The notes beneath the pieces were generated by a model that saw nothing but the letters and a program-made list of their open reading frames with translations, was not told the origin of the DNA and made no database searches. DNA of 64,000 nucleotides from NCBI RefSeq assembly GCF_900101865.1, contig NZ_FNAH01000003.1:248001-312000 (forward strand). The letters are read 5' to 3'. The stretch is from Paracoccus isoporae. Its GTDB lineage: Bacteria > Pseudomonadota > Alphaproteobacteria > Rhodobacterales > Rhodobacteraceae. Positions 17,389-27,525 of the stretch are shown piece by piece. Each line of letters opens with the position of its first letter. The stretch's first letter is position 1. The translations under genes and the position numbers were made by a program.

Positions 17389-19487
17389 CGCGTGAAGGCC
17401 TGGACGTTGCCGGCGTCCACATTGATGATATTGCCCGTCGATTTGGCCGACAGCTCGCTGGCGAAGAAATAGATCCCCTCGGCAATGTCCTCGGGCAGCA
17501 CGGATCGCTTCAGCAAGGATCGCTGGCGATACATCTCCTCCAGCCCGTCCTTGTCGGTGCCGTAGGTCGAGGCGCGCTGATCCAGCCAGTCCCCCTCCCA
17601 GATCTTCGAGCCGCGCAGCACCGCGTCAGGGTTCACGACGTTCACGCGGATGCCGGCTTCGGCCCCTTCCAGCGCCAGGCAGCGGGCCAGGTGGATCTCG
17701 GCCGCCTTGGCGGTGCAATAGGCCGAGGCATTGGGGCTGGCGGCAAGCCCGTTCTTCGATGCCACGAACACCACCGATCCGCCAATATCCTGCGCCCGCA
17801 ACATGCGGAACGCCTCGCGGCTGACCAGGAAGTAGCCGGTCGAGAGGATGTCCATGTTCCTGTTCCACAGCGCCAGCGTGGTCTCCTCGACCGGAGAGGA
17901 GGACGCGATCCCGGCATTGGACACCAGAATGTCGACACCCCCGAACGCCAGTGCCGTCTCCGCGAAGGCGCGCGCCACCTGCGCCTCGTCGGTGACGTTC
18001 ATCTTCACCCCGCACACCCGGTCGGCCCCGTGACGTGCGGCGAACCCTGCCGTCACCTCGTCAAGCGCTGCGGCGTCGATATCGGCCAGCATGACACAGG
18101 CGCCCTCGCGCAGCATCCGCTCGGCCGTGGCGGCTCCGATCCCGCCCGCGCCGCCGGTGACAAGCGCGATCCGCCCCGCAAGCGCCTTGGGTTTCGGCAT
18201 GCGTTGCAGCTTGGCCTCCTCAAGCAGCCAGTATTCGATATCGAAGGCCTCCTGTTCGGGCAGCCCCTGATAGCGGGACACCCCAGAGGCCCCGCGCATC
18301 ACGTTGATCGCGTTGACGTAGAACTCGCCCGAGATGCGCGCCGTCGCCTTGTCGCGCGCGAAGGTGATCATGCCCACGCCGGGGACCAGGTAAACCACCG
18401 CGTTGGGATCGCGCATCGCCGGGCTGCCCGGCTGCTTGCAGCGGTCGTAATAGGCCGCGTAATCGTCGCGATAGGCGGCGACCGCGTCAGGCAGGCTGGC
18501 GATCGTGGCGTCCAGATCAGGGTTGGCGGGATCGAAATCAACAACCAGCGGTCGGATCTTGGTGCGCAGGAAATGATCGGGGCAGGACGTCCCGAGCGGG
18601 GCCAGTTCCTCGAACATGGCGGAACCTAGAAACTCAAGCACGGCCTGCTGGTCGTCGAAATGGCCGACCATGTGGCGATCCGCAGAGATCAGGCCGCGGA
18701 TGACCGGCATCAGCCGCGCGGCGATCCCCTGCCGCTGCGTGGCGGGCAGGGTCGGGCGCGCTTCGCCGCCAAAGGCAGGCTTGCCCGACATGCGCGCGTC
18801 CAGCCAGGCGGCGGCCTGATTGATGACATCCAGCGTCGTCTGATAGCACGCCTCCGCCGTGTCGCCCCAGGTGAACAGGCCGTGGCTTTCCAGCACGCAG
18901 CCCCTGGCATCCGGGTTCTCGGTCGCAAATTTTTCCAGCCACAGGCCAAGCTCGTAGCCCGGCTTTTTCCACGGCAGCCAGCCAATATCCTCACCGAAAA
19001 TCTCAGCCGTCAACTCGCGCGATTTGACGGATGCGGCGATGGCGATGATGGCGTCGGAATGGACGTGATCGACATGCTTGCGGGGCACATAGGCGTGCAG
19101 CGGCGTGTCGATGCTGGCCGCGCGCGGGTTCAGGCCAAAGGTGCAGTGCGGCAGGTAGCCCACCATCTCGTCCTCGAATGCCACGCCGCGATACTTGCCT
19201 TTCAGAGCCTGCAGCCTGTCCATGTAGAGCGTTGCAAACCCGTCCTTCGTCATGGAGCCGATATCGCCGCCCGACCCCTTGACCCAGAGCACTTCCACCT
19301 CCTCGCCGGTCAGGGGATCGGTTTCCATAATCTTGGCCGAGGTGTTGCCGCCGCCGTAATTCGTGACGCGCTTGTCGGAGCCCAGCAGGTTGGAGCGATA
19401 GAGCAGCTTGTCCGATTCGCTCATCGACGCGGCCTTGGCGTCGTCCCAGAGATTGTGCAGCCGGCTGGCGGCAGCGATCTTGTCCAT
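17385..19487 (-). CDS. rhaD: Bifunctional rhamnulose-1-phosphate aldolase / lactaldehyde dehydrogenase
   Basis: A 700-residue fusion. The N-terminal class II aldolase/adducin-type domain (about 1-400) contains the zinc-ligand region HVDHVHSDAIIAIAAS and cleaves L-rhamnulose 1-phosphate into DHAP and L-lactaldehyde. The C-terminal SDR domain (about 430-690) has the NAD motif VTGGAGGIG, NAG (SNAGIASS) and a catalytic YCTAK, and should oxidise the lactaldehyde. This fusion is characteristic of the Rhizobium/Rhodobacter-type rhamnose pathway. A strong GGAGGAG site lies before the ATG. It is divergent from rhaR across an AT-rich operator region. Confidence 0.95.
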   Translation of the reverse strand: MDKIAAASRLHNLWDDAKAASMSESDKLLYRSNLLGSDKRVTNYGGGNTSAKIMETDPLTGEEVEVLWVKGSGGDIGSMTKDGFATLYMDRLQALKGKYRGVAFEDEMVGYLPHCTFGLNPRAASIDTPLHAYVPRKHVDHVHSDAIIAIAASVKSRELTAEIFGEDIGWLPWKKPGYELGLWLEKFATENPDARGCVLESHGLFTWGDTAEACYQTTLDVINQAAAWLDARMSGKPAFGGEARPTLPATQRQGIAARLMPVIRGLISADRHMVGHFDDQQAVLEFLGSAMFEELAPLGTSCPDHFLRTKIRPLVVDFDPANPDLDATIASLPDAVAAYRDDYAAYYDRCKQPGSPAMRDPNAVVYLVPGVGMITFARDKATARISGEFYVNAINVMRGASGVSRYQGLPEQEAFDIEYWLLEEAKLQRMPKPKALAGRIALVTGGAGGIGAATAERMLREGACVMLADIDAAALDEVTAGFAARHGADRVCGVKMNVTDEAQVARAFAETALAFGGVDILVSNAGIASSSPVEETTLALWNRNMDILSTGYFLVSREAFRMLRAQDIGGSVVFVASKNGLAASPNASAYCTAKAAEIHLARCLALEGAEAGIRVNVVNPDAVLRGSKIWEGDWLDQRASTYGTDKDGLEEMYRQRSLLKRSVLPEDIAEGIYFFASELSAKSTGNIINVDAGNVQAFTR

Positions 19488-19555
19488 GAAAAGCTCCTCC
19501 GGCGGCGGCGTGCCGCAATGTTCTGCTGAAATCTAACCGCGGTGCGGCGGTTCGG

Positions 19556-19624
19556 TCAATCAGTTTCGATCAATTGCAATCATCAATGGCGAATGCATGC
19601 AATTTTATGACTGAAAATGATTGA
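19556..19624. promoter_or_regulatory. Candidate RhaR operators between rhaD and rhaR
   Basis: This AT-rich divergent region contains TCAATCAGTTTC (19556-19567) and, inverted, GAAAATGATTGA (19613-19624). The second is an 11/12 match to the reverse complement of the first, 45 bases apart. Related TGCAAT-containing elements (around 19574 and 19597) lie between. The layout suits a DeoR-type repressor acting on both promoters. Site identity is inferred from symmetry only. Confidence 0.45.
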
Positions 19625-19667
19625 CAGTGAGCGGCGACGATGAAAATGTGACGAGAGGGAGGACGCC

Positions 19668-20468
19668 ATGCTGGAAACGGAACGCCATCGGATCATCTTG
19701 TCCGCCGTGCAGGAGCGCCCGGTGGTGACGGTGGCCGATATCTGTGCGCTGACCGGCGCGTCCGAAGCGACGGTGCGGCGCGACATCGCCACGCTGCACA
19801 TGGCCAAGAAGCTGCGCCGGGTGCGCGGCGGGGCCGAGGCGATCGCACCCTCGCAATTCGTCGGCATCAACGCCCGTCCCTTCGCGGTCAACCAGACGGT
19901 CAATATCGCGCAGAAACGCGCAATCGCGCAGGCAGCCGTCGAGCTTTGCGAGGATGGCGATGCGATCATCATCAATGGCGGCACGACGACTTTCCAGATG
20001 GTTCACCCGCTGACCACCAAGCGGTTGCAGGTGTTTACCAACAGTTTCCCGATTGCCGAACATCTGCTGAAACAGTCGAAGAACACGGTGCTGCTGCCCG
20101 CCGGCGCGATCTACCGCGAACAGAATATCATCCTGTCGCCCTTCGATGCCGATGGTAGCAATCACTTCTACGCAAAGCGCATGTTCATGGGGTGCCGCGC
20201 GCTCGGCCCGCTGGGTCTGATGGAGGGCGACCCGCTGCTGGTGCAGGCCGAGCAGAAGCTGATCGGTCAGGCCGATGAATTGATCGTCCTGGCCGACAGC
20301 TCGAAATTCCGCCAGCGGTCGAGCCTGCTGCTTTGCCCGCTGAGCCGCATCCATTGCGTCATCACCGATGACGGGATCGACGACCGTGCCGCGCAGATGC
20401 TCGCCGCCGCCGAGGTGCGGCTGATCGTGGCAAGCGCAGCCGGGCAGCGCAGCGAGGCGACGCCATGA
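19668..20468 (+). CDS. rhaR: DeoR/GlpR-family transcriptional regulator of rhamnose genes
   Basis: A 266-residue DeoR-type regulator. The N-terminal winged helix-turn-helix (about residues 5-60) includes VTVADICALTGASEATVRRDIATL and the RVRGGAEAI wing. The C-terminal DeoR sugar-phosphate sensor domain shows INGGTTTFQM and VLADSSKFRQRS, both typical. It lies between divergent rhaD-rhaI and rhaSTPQMK, and probably represses both until a rhamnose-pathway intermediate is bound, as for Rhizobium RhaR. A GAGGGAGG site precedes the ATG. Confidence 0.9.
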   Translation: MLETERHRIILSAVQERPVVTVADICALTGASEATVRRDIATLHMAKKLRRVRGGAEAIAPSQFVGINARPFAVNQTVNIAQKRAIAQAAVELCEDGDAIIINGGTTTFQMVHPLTTKRLQVFTNSFPIAEHLLKQSKNTVLLPAGAIYREQNIILSPFDADGSNHFYAKRMFMGCRALGPLGLMEGDPLLVQAEQKLIGQADELIVLADSSKFRQRSSLLLCPLSRIHCVITDDGIDDRAAQMLAAAEVRLIVASAAGQRSEATP

Positions 20469-20568
20469 CCGGGCGGATCATCGCGGTCCGGCACCTGGCC
20501 GTGGCGATTTCCGGGAACAACATTCACCGGATGGCCGGACAGGACCATCCGATCCAAGGGAGGAAGAC

Positions 20569-21558
20569 ATGAAACTGCTCAAGACACTGATGACCGGGGC
20601 CGCCGCCCTGTCGCTGATGGCGACGACCGCCTCGGCCGAGGAGATGCGCATCGCACTGGTGGTCAAGGCGCTCGGCATCGGCTTTTTCGAGGCCGCCAAC
20701 AAGGGCGCGCAAGAAGCGGCGGAGGAGCTGGGCGATGTGGAGATCATCTATACCGGCCCGACCGACACGACCGCGGAAGGCCAGATCGAGGTCATCAACA
20801 GCCTGATCGCGCAGCGCGTCGATGCCATCGCGATCAGCGCCAACGACACCGACGCGCTCGTCCCGACGCTGAAAAAGGCGATGGATCGCGGCATCACCGT
20901 CATCAGCTGGGATTCCGGCGTCGCACCCGAGGGGCGGCAGATGCAGCTCAACCCGTCCTCCAGCCCGCTCATCGGCAACATGATCATCAAGCTGGCCGCG
21001 GATCACCTGCCCGATGGCGGTGACGTGGCGGTGCTGTCGGCAACGACGACCTCGACAAACCAGAATGTCTGGATCGAGGAGATGAACAAGGTCGCCGGGG
21101 ACTATCCCAACGTCAATGTCGTGGCGACCGTCTATGGCGACGACCTCGCGGATAAATCCTATCGCGAGGCGCAGGGGCTGATGCAGACCTATCCCGACCT
21201 CAAGGCGATCATCGCCCCGACCAGCGTCGGCATCGTCGCCGCCGCGCAGGCCGTGACCGATGCGGGCAAGATCGGTGAGGTGAACGTGACCGGGCTGGGA
21301 CTGCCCTCGGAAATGGCCGGGCATGTCGAATCGGGCGCCTCGGAATCCTTCGCGATCTGGAACCCGATCGACCTGGGTTATTCCGCGACGATGATCGCCT
21401 ATCACCTGGCCAAGGGCGATGCGACCGCCGAGCCCGGCGCGACGATCCCCATCGGGCGCATGGGCGAGGTGACGCTGGACGAGAACAGCGAGGCCGCCAT
21501 GGCCGATCCCTTCGTCTATGATGCGAGCAACGTCGAAGAGTTCAGCTCGATCTTCTGA
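20569..21558 (+). CDS. rhaS: Rhamnose ABC transporter, periplasmic substrate-binding protein
   Basis: A 329-residue periplasmic binding protein. A signal peptide covers residues 1-24 (cleavage after ASA). The type I sugar-binding fold (RbsB-like) follows, with EAANKGAQEAAEEL, ISANDTDALVPTLKKAMDRGI and SWDSG. Segment order matches the RhaS group. It delivers L-rhamnose to the RhaT/RhaP/RhaQ importer. A GGGAGGAAGAC site precedes the ATG. A strong stem-loop separates it from rhaT, likely raising the level of this protein over the membrane components. Confidence 0.93.
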   Translation: MKLLKTLMTGAAALSLMATTASAEEMRIALVVKALGIGFFEAANKGAQEAAEELGDVEIIYTGPTDTTAEGQIEVINSLIAQRVDAIAISANDTDALVPTLKKAMDRGITVISWDSGVAPEGRQMQLNPSSSPLIGNMIIKLAADHLPDGGDVAVLSATTTSTNQNVWIEEMNKVAGDYPNVNVVATVYGDDLADKSYREAQGLMQTYPDLKAIIAPTSVGIVAAAQAVTDAGKIGEVNVTGLGLPSEMAGHVESGASESFAIWNPIDLGYSATMIAYHLAKGDATAEPGATIPIGRMGEVTLDENSEAAMADPFVYDASNVEEFSSIF

Positions 21559-21567
21559 TCGGGTTCC

Positions 21568-21592
21568 GGGTCCGGCACACGCAGCCGGACCC
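21568..21592 (+). terminator. Intercistronic stem-loop between rhaS and rhaT
   Basis: A 9-bp perfect stem (GGGTCCGGC / GCCGGACCC) with a 7-nt loop begins nine bases after the rhaS stop, with no U-tract. It most likely acts as an mRNA-stabilising or partial-termination hairpin rather than a full terminator, because the importer genes continue 22 bases later. Confidence 0.6.
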
Positions 21593-21614
21593 TCGCATTC
21601 GCAAGGACATTCCC

Positions 21615-23129
21615 ATGCTGGCTGAAACCGATGCGCCGGTGCTGTCGCTGCGCGGCATCGTCAAGACATTCCCCGGCGTGCGCGCCCTCGACGGTGTGCG
21701 GCTGGATCTCTATCCGGGTCAGGTCACCGCGCTAATCGGCGAAAACGGGGCCGGCAAGTCGACCATCGTGAAGACGCTGACCGGCATCTATCAGCCGGAT
21801 GAGGGGCAGATCATCGTCGATGGCGTCGAGACGCGCTTTCCTACGGCCCAGGCCGCCGGTGACGCGGGCGTGACCGCGATCCATCAGGAAACGGTCCTGT
21901 TCGACGAAATGACCGTGGCCGAGAATATCTTCATCGGTCACGCGCCGCGCGGGCGGTTCGGGCTGATCGACCGGGCCGAGATGACGCGGCGCGCGCGCGA
22001 CATCCTGACCAGCATCGGCGCCGATCTGAACCCGAGCGTCAAGCTGCTGGATCTCGGCATCGCCTCGAAACACCTGGTCGCGATTGCCCGCGCGCTGTCC
22101 ATCGATGCCCGCGTGGTCATCATGGACGAGCCCACCGCGGCGCTGTCGCACAAGGAGATCGCGGAGCTCTATGAGCTGGTCGAGAAGCTGAAGCGTCAGG
22201 GCAAGGCAATCCTGTTCATCAGCCATAAATTCGACGAGATCTTCCGCATCGCCGACCGCTGGACGGTGTTTCGCGACGGGCAGTTCGTGGGTGAAGGCGT
22301 GATGGCGGGCACGCGCGAGGCGGAGCTGGTGCGCCTGATGGTCGGCCGCAATGTCGATCAGATCTATCCCAAGCGCCCGGCCCGGATCGGCAAGCCCGCC
22401 CTGACCGTCGCGGGATATTGCCACCCAACGGAGTTCGACGGGATCAGCTTTACCCTGCACGAGGGCGAGATCCTCGGCTTCTACGGCTTGGTCGGCGCCG
22501 GCCGGTCTGAGGTGATGCAGGCGCTGTTCGGCATCACCCAGCCCTCGAAAGGCGCCGTCCGCATCGGCGAGGATGTGCGCGTCATCCGCAGCACGGCACA
22601 GGCCGTTCGGGCCGGCATTGTCTATGTCCCCGAGGATCGCGGCCGGCAGGGCGCGGTCAAGGGTCTGCCGATCTTTCAGAACGTCACCTTGCCCTCGCTG
22701 AAGGACACAAGCCGCAACGGGTTCCTGCGCCTGGCCGAGGAATTCGCCCTGACCCGGACATACACGCAACGGCTGGACCTGCGCGCCGCGTCGCTGGATC
22801 AGGATGTCGCGCTGCTCTCGGGCGGCAATCAGCAGAAAGTCGTCATCGCGAAATGGCTGGCCACGCGGCCGCGGGTCATCATCCTGGACGAGCCGACCAA
22901 GGGCATCGATATCGGCTCCAAGGCAGCAGTGCATGATTTCATGTCCGAGCTGGCGGCCGAAGGGCTCGCCGTCATCATGGTCAGCAGCGAGATCCCGGAG
23001 ATCCTGGGCATGTCGGACCGTGTGATCGTGATGCGCGAGGGCCGCATCGCCGCGGAGTTCGAGGGCGACGAGATGACCCCCGAAAACCTCGTCCGCGCCG
23101 CCGTCGGGATCGAGGGAGAGGCGGCATGA
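21615..23129 (+). CDS. rhaT: Rhamnose ABC transporter, ATP-binding protein
   Basis: A 504-residue tandem ATPase of the RbsA/MglA class that powers uptake at the inner membrane. The first domain has Walker A GENGAGKST and MDEPTAAL. The second has the degenerate Walker A GLVGAGRSE, the signature LSGGNQQKV and LDEPTKGID. Degeneration of the second P-loop is normal for this class. It overlaps rhaP by four bases. Confidence 0.94.
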   Translation: MLAETDAPVLSLRGIVKTFPGVRALDGVRLDLYPGQVTALIGENGAGKSTIVKTLTGIYQPDEGQIIVDGVETRFPTAQAAGDAGVTAIHQETVLFDEMTVAENIFIGHAPRGRFGLIDRAEMTRRARDILTSIGADLNPSVKLLDLGIASKHLVAIARALSIDARVVIMDEPTAALSHKEIAELYELVEKLKRQGKAILFISHKFDEIFRIADRWTVFRDGQFVGEGVMAGTREAELVRLMVGRNVDQIYPKRPARIGKPALTVAGYCHPTEFDGISFTLHEGEILGFYGLVGAGRSEVMQALFGITQPSKGAVRIGEDVRVIRSTAQAVRAGIVYVPEDRGRQGAVKGLPIFQNVTLPSLKDTSRNGFLRLAEEFALTRTYTQRLDLRAASLDQDVALLSGGNQQKVVIAKWLATRPRVIILDEPTKGIDIGSKAAVHDFMSELAAEGLAVIMVSSEIPEILGMSDRVIVMREGRIAAEFEGDEMTPENLVRAAVGIEGEAA

Positions 23130-24094
23130 GCCTGTTGAAGTCGCGTGAGGCGATCCTCGCCCTGGCCATGCTTCTGCTGCTGGCGGTCATCGCCTCGCGC
23201 TTTCCCGGCTTCGTGGCGCCGCGCAACCTGGCCGGCGTGTTCACCGACACCTCGCCGCTGATCCTGCTGGCGCTTGGCCAGATGGTCGTCATCCTGACCA
23301 AGTGCATCGATCTGTCGGTCGCGGCCAACCTGGCGCTGTGCGGGATGATCGCGGCGCTGATGGACGGGATGGGCGTGCCGCTGCCGCTGATCCTGCTGGC
23401 GGTGCTCGCGCTCGGCGCGGCGCTCGGCGCGGCAAACGGCGCGTTGGTCTGGCTGTTGGGGATCCCGTCCATCGTCGTGACGCTCGGCACCATGACCATC
23501 TATCGCGGCACGATCTTCCTGCTGACCGGCGGGGCCTGGATCAATGCGCATCAGATGAGCGCCAGCTTCAAGGCCTTTCCGCGCGCGGTGTTCCTCGGAT
23601 TGCCGGTGATGGCCTGGATCGCGATTGCCGTGGTCGCGGTGATGGCGGTGGTGATGACACGCACCCCGCTCGGCCGTGCCTTCTATGCGGTGGGCGGCAA
23701 TCCGCACGCGGCGGTCTATACCGGCATCTCGGTCGGGCGCACGCAATTCGCGGCTTTCGTGATCGCCGGGGCGCTCGCGGGGCTGACCGGCTATCTCTGG
23801 GTGGCCCGCTACGCTGTCGCCTATGTCGATATCGCCGGGGGGTTCGAGCTGGACGTGGTCGCGGCCTGCGTCATCGGCGGGATTGCCATCGCGGGCGGGG
23901 CCGGAACGGTGGCGGGCTGCGTCATGGGGGCGCTGTTTCTCGGCATCATCAAGAACGCCCTGCCGGTGGTCGGCATCTCGCCCTTCTGGCAGATGGCGAT
24001 CTCCGGCAGCGCCATCCTGATCGCCATCGCCTTCAACGCTCGCAAGCGTGATCCGGGCCGGATCATCCTGAAACAGGCGGAGCACCGGACATGA
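23126..24094 (+). CDS. rhaP: Rhamnose ABC transporter, permease
   Basis: A 322-residue inner-membrane permease of the RbsC/AraH family with about eight to ten hydrophobic helices. Family motifs are [32 protein letters not shown] and [20 protein letters not shown]. It is one half of the heteromeric channel with RhaQ. ATGA overlaps occur at both ends (rhaT and rhaQ). Confidence 0.92.
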   Translation: MSLLKSREAILALAMLLLLAVIASRFPGFVAPRNLAGVFTDTSPLILLALGQMVVILTKCIDLSVAANLALCGMIAALMDGMGVPLPLILLAVLALGAALGAANGALVWLLGIPSIVVTLGTMTIYRGTIFLLTGGAWINAHQMSASFKAFPRAVFLGLPVMAWIAIAVVAVMAVVMTRTPLGRAFYAVGGNPHAAVYTGISVGRTQFAAFVIAGALAGLTGYLWVARYAVAYVDIAGGFELDVVAACVIGGIAIAGGAGTVAGCVMGALFLGIIKNALPVVGISPFWQMAISGSAILIAIAFNARKRDPGRIILKQAEHRT

Positions 24095-25092
24095 GCGACA
24101 CAACCCCCGACCGCACGACGCGTCACATCCCCGACCGCCTGCAAAGCCCGCTGAGCCGTGCGCTGAAAAGCTGGGAGATGCTGCTGCTGATCGTCGCGGT
24201 CGGGATCTTCATCCTGAACGCGCTGGCATCGCCCTATTTCCTCGATCCGTGGAATCTCAGCGACGCGACGTTCAATTTCACCGAGAAGGCGATGATCGCC
24301 TTTGCCATGGCGCTGCTCATCATCTCGGGCGAGATCGACCTGTCGGTCGGCGCGATCATCGCGCTGTGTTCCACCGCGATCGGGCTGGCGATGACCGCAG
24401 GGGCACAAGCGCCGGTGCTGGTGCTCGTCGGGCTCGGCACCGGGCTCGCCTGCGGCGCGTTCAACGGGGTGCTGGTGGCGCGGTTCGGGCTGCCCTCGAT
24501 CGTTGTCACCATCGGCACGATGAGCCTGTTCCGCGGCATCTCCTATATCGTCCTGGGGGACAGCGCCTTCACCGGCTACCCGGCCGGCTTTGCATGGTTC
24601 GGGCAGGGCTATGTCTGGTGGGTCATCACCGTCGAGCTGGTGATCTTCGCCCTCGCGGCGCTGATCTTCTGGCTGGTGCTTCACCGCAGCAATTTCGGGC
24701 GCATGGTCTATGCCATCGGCAACAATGCCACGGCGGCACGGTTCAGCGGCATCCGGGTCGAGAGGGTCAAGTTCATTCTGTTCCTGCTGACCGGGCTGAT
24801 GAGCGGGATTGCCGCCATCTGCCTGACCTCGCGCCTCGGCTCGACCCGGCCAAGCATCGCGGCGGGGTTCGAACTGGAGGTCGTGACCATCGTGGTCCTG
24901 GGCGGGGTCAGCATCCTGGGCGGGTCCGGCTCCATCCCCGGCGTCGTGATCGCGGCCCTGGTCATGGGGCTGGTCACATTCGGCCTGGGCCTGATGAACG
25001 TGCCCGGCATTGTCATGTCGATCATCATGGGGCTGTTGCTGATCGGGGTCATCGCCCTGCCGCGGCTGTGGACCATGCTGCGGAGGAGATGA
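24091..25092 (+). CDS. rhaQ: Rhamnose ABC transporter, permease
   Basis: A 333-residue permease homologous to RhaP, with an extra hydrophilic N-terminus of about 28 residues. Motifs are [41 protein letters not shown] and [20 protein letters not shown]. It forms the membrane channel with RhaP. Its stop overlaps the start of the mutarotase gene. Confidence 0.92.
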   Translation: MSDTTPDRTTRHIPDRLQSPLSRALKSWEMLLLIVAVGIFILNALASPYFLDPWNLSDATFNFTEKAMIAFAMALLIISGEIDLSVGAIIALCSTAIGLAMTAGAQAPVLVLVGLGTGLACGAFNGVLVARFGLPSIVVTIGTMSLFRGISYIVLGDSAFTGYPAGFAWFGQGYVWWVITVELVIFALAALIFWLVLHRSNFGRMVYAIGNNATAARFSGIRVERVKFILFLLTGLMSGIAAICLTSRLGSTRPSIAAGFELEVVTIVVLGGVSILGGSGSIPGVVIAALVMGLVTFGLGLMNVPGIVMSIIMGLLLIGVIALPRLWTMLRRR

Positions 25093-25406
25093 TGCAGAAA
25101 TACGCCTTTCGCATGCAGTTGCATCCGGGCTGCGCAGAGGAATACCGCCGACGCCACGACGCGATCTGGCCCGAACTGGCGGATCTGCTGAAGGATGCGG
25201 GAATCAGCGATTACTCGATCCATCTCGACCCTGACACACACGCCCTGTTCGCGGTGCTCTGGCGCGCGGAGGATCACGGTATGGACGACCTGCCGCACCA
25301 CCCGGTCATGCAGAAGTGGTGGGCGCATATGGCCGATCTGATGGATACCGGCCCCGACAATGCGCCGCTGGCTGTCCCGCTGATCCCGATGTTCCATCTG
25401 CCATGA
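25092..25406 (+). CDS. rhaM: L-rhamnose mutarotase
   Basis: A 104-residue enzyme interconverting the alpha and beta anomers of L-rhamnose, which speeds delivery to the isomerase. The family pattern is clear: [24 protein letters not shown] at the N-terminus, then YSIHLD and [10 protein letters not shown]. Length is exactly typical. GGAGGA precedes two adjacent ATG codons (25089, 25092); the second was chosen by spacing and by family N-termini. It overlaps rhaQ and, by four bases, the kinase gene. Confidence 0.93.
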   Translation: MQKYAFRMQLHPGCAEEYRRRHDAIWPELADLLKDAGISDYSIHLDPDTHALFAVLWRAEDHGMDDLPHHPVMQKWWAHMADLMDTGPDNAPLAVPLIPMFHLP

Positions 25407-26758
25407 GCCATGTGGCCGTGATCGATATCGGCAAGACCAATGCCAAGCTGGCCTTGGTCAATGCAGACACACTGGCCGAGATGGCGGTGGTCACGCGTCC
25501 CAACCTGCCGCTGCCCGGCCCGCCCTGGCCGCATGTCGATCTGGACGGGCATTGGCAATTCTTCCTGCAGCACCTCGCCGCGTTTCATTCCGAATACGGC
25601 ATAGACGCGATCTCCGTCACCACTCACGGTGCGGCGGCGGTGCTGTTGGATGCGGCGGGCGATGTCGCGGTGCCGATGCTGGATTACGAACATCCCGGCC
25701 CCGATGCACTGCGCGGCAGCTATGACGCGCTGCGCCCGGATTTCGCACAAACCGGATCGCCGCCCTTGCCGGCGGGACTGAATCTCGGCGCGCAATTGCA
25801 TTGGCTGCTGGCCACCCATCCCGATCTCGCGAGCCGCATCGCGCAGATCGTCACCTATCCGCAATATTGGGGCCTGCGCCTGACCGGCGAACGGGCCAGC
25901 GACGTCACCTCGCTTGGCTGCCACACCGATCTGTGGGATCCGTGGCAGGGCAGGTTCTCGGATCTGGTCGCGCGGCTCAGTCTTGCGGGCAAGATCGCCC
26001 CGGCGCGCCGCGCGGACGAGGTGCTGGGTCTGTTGCGGCCAGAGATCGCGGCCATGACCGGCCTGCCCGTCGCCACGCCGGTGGCGGTCGGCATCCATGA
26101 CAGCAACGCCTCGCTCTATCCCCATCTCCTCGGTCGCCAGGCCCCCTTCTCGGTCGTCTCGACCGGAACCTGGGTGGTCGCAATGGCCATCGGCGGCGAC
26201 CCGGTTAGCCTGGACCCGGCGCGGGATGTTCTGGTCAATGTGAACGCGTTCGGCCAGCCGGTGCCCTCGGCCCGGTTCATGGGCGGGCGCGAATTCGAGA
26301 TCATCCGCGCCGGCGGCGAGCTGCATCCAACCGAGGATGACCGCGCTTGCGTGCTGGAATCCGGGCTGATGATCCTGCCGGCAGTCGAGCCGGGATCGGG
26401 CCCGTTTCGGGGGCAGCAGATGCGTTGGACCGCGCCGATCGCCGGTGACGGCCAGCGGATGCTCGCCCTGTCCTGGTATCTGGCGCTGATGACCGATGCC
26501 TGCCTGCGCCTGATCGGCGCGCGCGGCCCGGCCATCGTCGAGGGGCCGTTCGCCCGCAACCGGGATTATGTCGATATGCTCTCGGTGCTGCGCGGCGAGG
26601 GCGTGGAGATCGCGGAGTCTGCCACCGGCACCTCGGCCGGGGCGGCGCTGCTTTGCGTGGACTACGCCGATCCGCCGCGGACGCGGACGGCAGGGCGACC
26701 CCAGGATGCGGATGCGTTGGCCCGCTATGCAGCCGCGTGGCGCGACGCGGCAGGTTGA
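25403..26758 (+). CDS. rhaK: FGGY-family L-rhamnulose kinase
   Basis: A 451-residue FGGY sugar kinase, phosphorylating L-rhamnulose to the 1-phosphate used by RhaD. The N-terminal phosphate-binding segment [13 protein letters not shown] and the second-domain segment [13 protein letters not shown] are visible, with [14 protein letters not shown] and GTSAGAALL near the end. ATG 25403 overlaps the rhaM stop. It is the last gene of the rhaSTPQMK transcript. No clear terminator hairpin separates it from the convergent GntR gene. Confidence 0.92.
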   Translation: MSHVAVIDIGKTNAKLALVNADTLAEMAVVTRPNLPLPGPPWPHVDLDGHWQFFLQHLAAFHSEYGIDAISVTTHGAAAVLLDAAGDVAVPMLDYEHPGPDALRGSYDALRPDFAQTGSPPLPAGLNLGAQLHWLLATHPDLASRIAQIVTYPQYWGLRLTGERASDVTSLGCHTDLWDPWQGRFSDLVARLSLAGKIAPARRADEVLGLLRPEIAAMTGLPVATPVAVGIHDSNASLYPHLLGRQAPFSVVSTGTWVVAMAIGGDPVSLDPARDVLVNVNAFGQPVPSARFMGGREFEIIRAGGELHPTEDDRACVLESGLMILPAVEPGSGPFRGQQMRWTAPIAGDGQRMLALSWYLALMTDACLRLIGARGPAIVEGPFARNRDYVDMLSVLRGEGVEIAESATGTSAGAALLCVDYADPPRTRTAGRPQDADALARYAAAWRDAAG

Positions 26759-26852
26759 GGCCGTTTCCGCGATTGACGCAGGCGGGTCCGGGCCTTGCCG
26801 TTTCCCTCTGCCGTCATTCGCTCCGTGAATTGGCGCGCGCGGACAAGGCTCG

Positions 26853-27524
26853 CTACAGCTTGGAGGCGACGAAGCCCAGATGGTCGCGCACGGCCGCGCC
26901 GGCCTCCTCGGGTTCGCTCCTGGCAATGGCGTCGAAGATGCGCTGATGCTGCTGACCGAGTTCCGCGAGCACTTCGGGCACATTGGTTTCCGCACGTCGC
27001 TCGCGCCAGCCCTCGTCGCGGCGAAACTCCCGGATCAGCTCGTAGATTTCCAGGAACAGCGCGTTCTGCGACAGTTCCGCAATCCGGTAATGGAACACCG
27101 CATCGGCAAGATCGTAATCGCGCGGGCGCGTGGCGTCGCGGGTCTTCTGCATAAGCAGGCCAAGCGTCTGCTTCTCGGCCTCGCTGCAATGGATTGCAGC
27201 CAGTTCCGCCAGGCGCGGCTCGACCTGATAGCGCACATCCATGAGCTGGTTCAGCGTCAGCCGTCCGGCCAGCAGACGGTGGCGGCTGCGGTCGGGATGG
27301 GGCGGCGGCACGACGAACGTGCCGCGCCCGTGACGCCGGAACACCACGCCCGATTGCTGCAACGCATCGAGCGCCATGCGCAACTGGCGGCGCGGAATGC
27401 CAAGTCGTTCGGCCAGGCTGCGTTCCGGCGGCAGCCGCCCCCCCTCGCGCAGCGCCGCCGACAAGAGCGGGCGCAGCGCCTCGATCACCGATTGTAGATC
27501 GTCCTTGTCCGAGGCCTGCATCAT
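26853..27524 (-). CDS. GntR-family regulator, FadR subfamily
   Basis: A 223-residue regulator. The N-terminal winged HTH (about residues 28-70: GGRLPPERSLAERLGIPRRQLRMALDALQQSGVVFRRHGRGTFV) is typical of GntR proteins. The helical C-terminal FCD ligand domain has the metal/ligand-binding pattern DLADAVFHYRI and DHLGF. It is the last gene of the nine-gene peptide/gamma-glutamyl operon, beginning just before the TSUP stop, and probably controls it in response to an acidic metabolite. Two adjacent ATG codons (27524, 27521) are possible starts. Confidence 0.87.
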   Translation of the reverse strand: MMQASDKDDLQSVIEALRPLLSAALREGGRLPPERSLAERLGIPRRQLRMALDALQQSGVVFRRHGRGTFVVPPPHPDRSRHRLLAGRLTLNQLMDVRYQVEPRLAELAAIHCSEAEKQTLGLLMQKTRDATRPRDYDLADAVFHYRIAELSQNALFLEIYELIREFRRDEGWRERRAETNVPEVLAELGQQHQRIFDAIARSEPEEAGAAVRDHLGFVASKL

Positions 27525-27525
27525 C

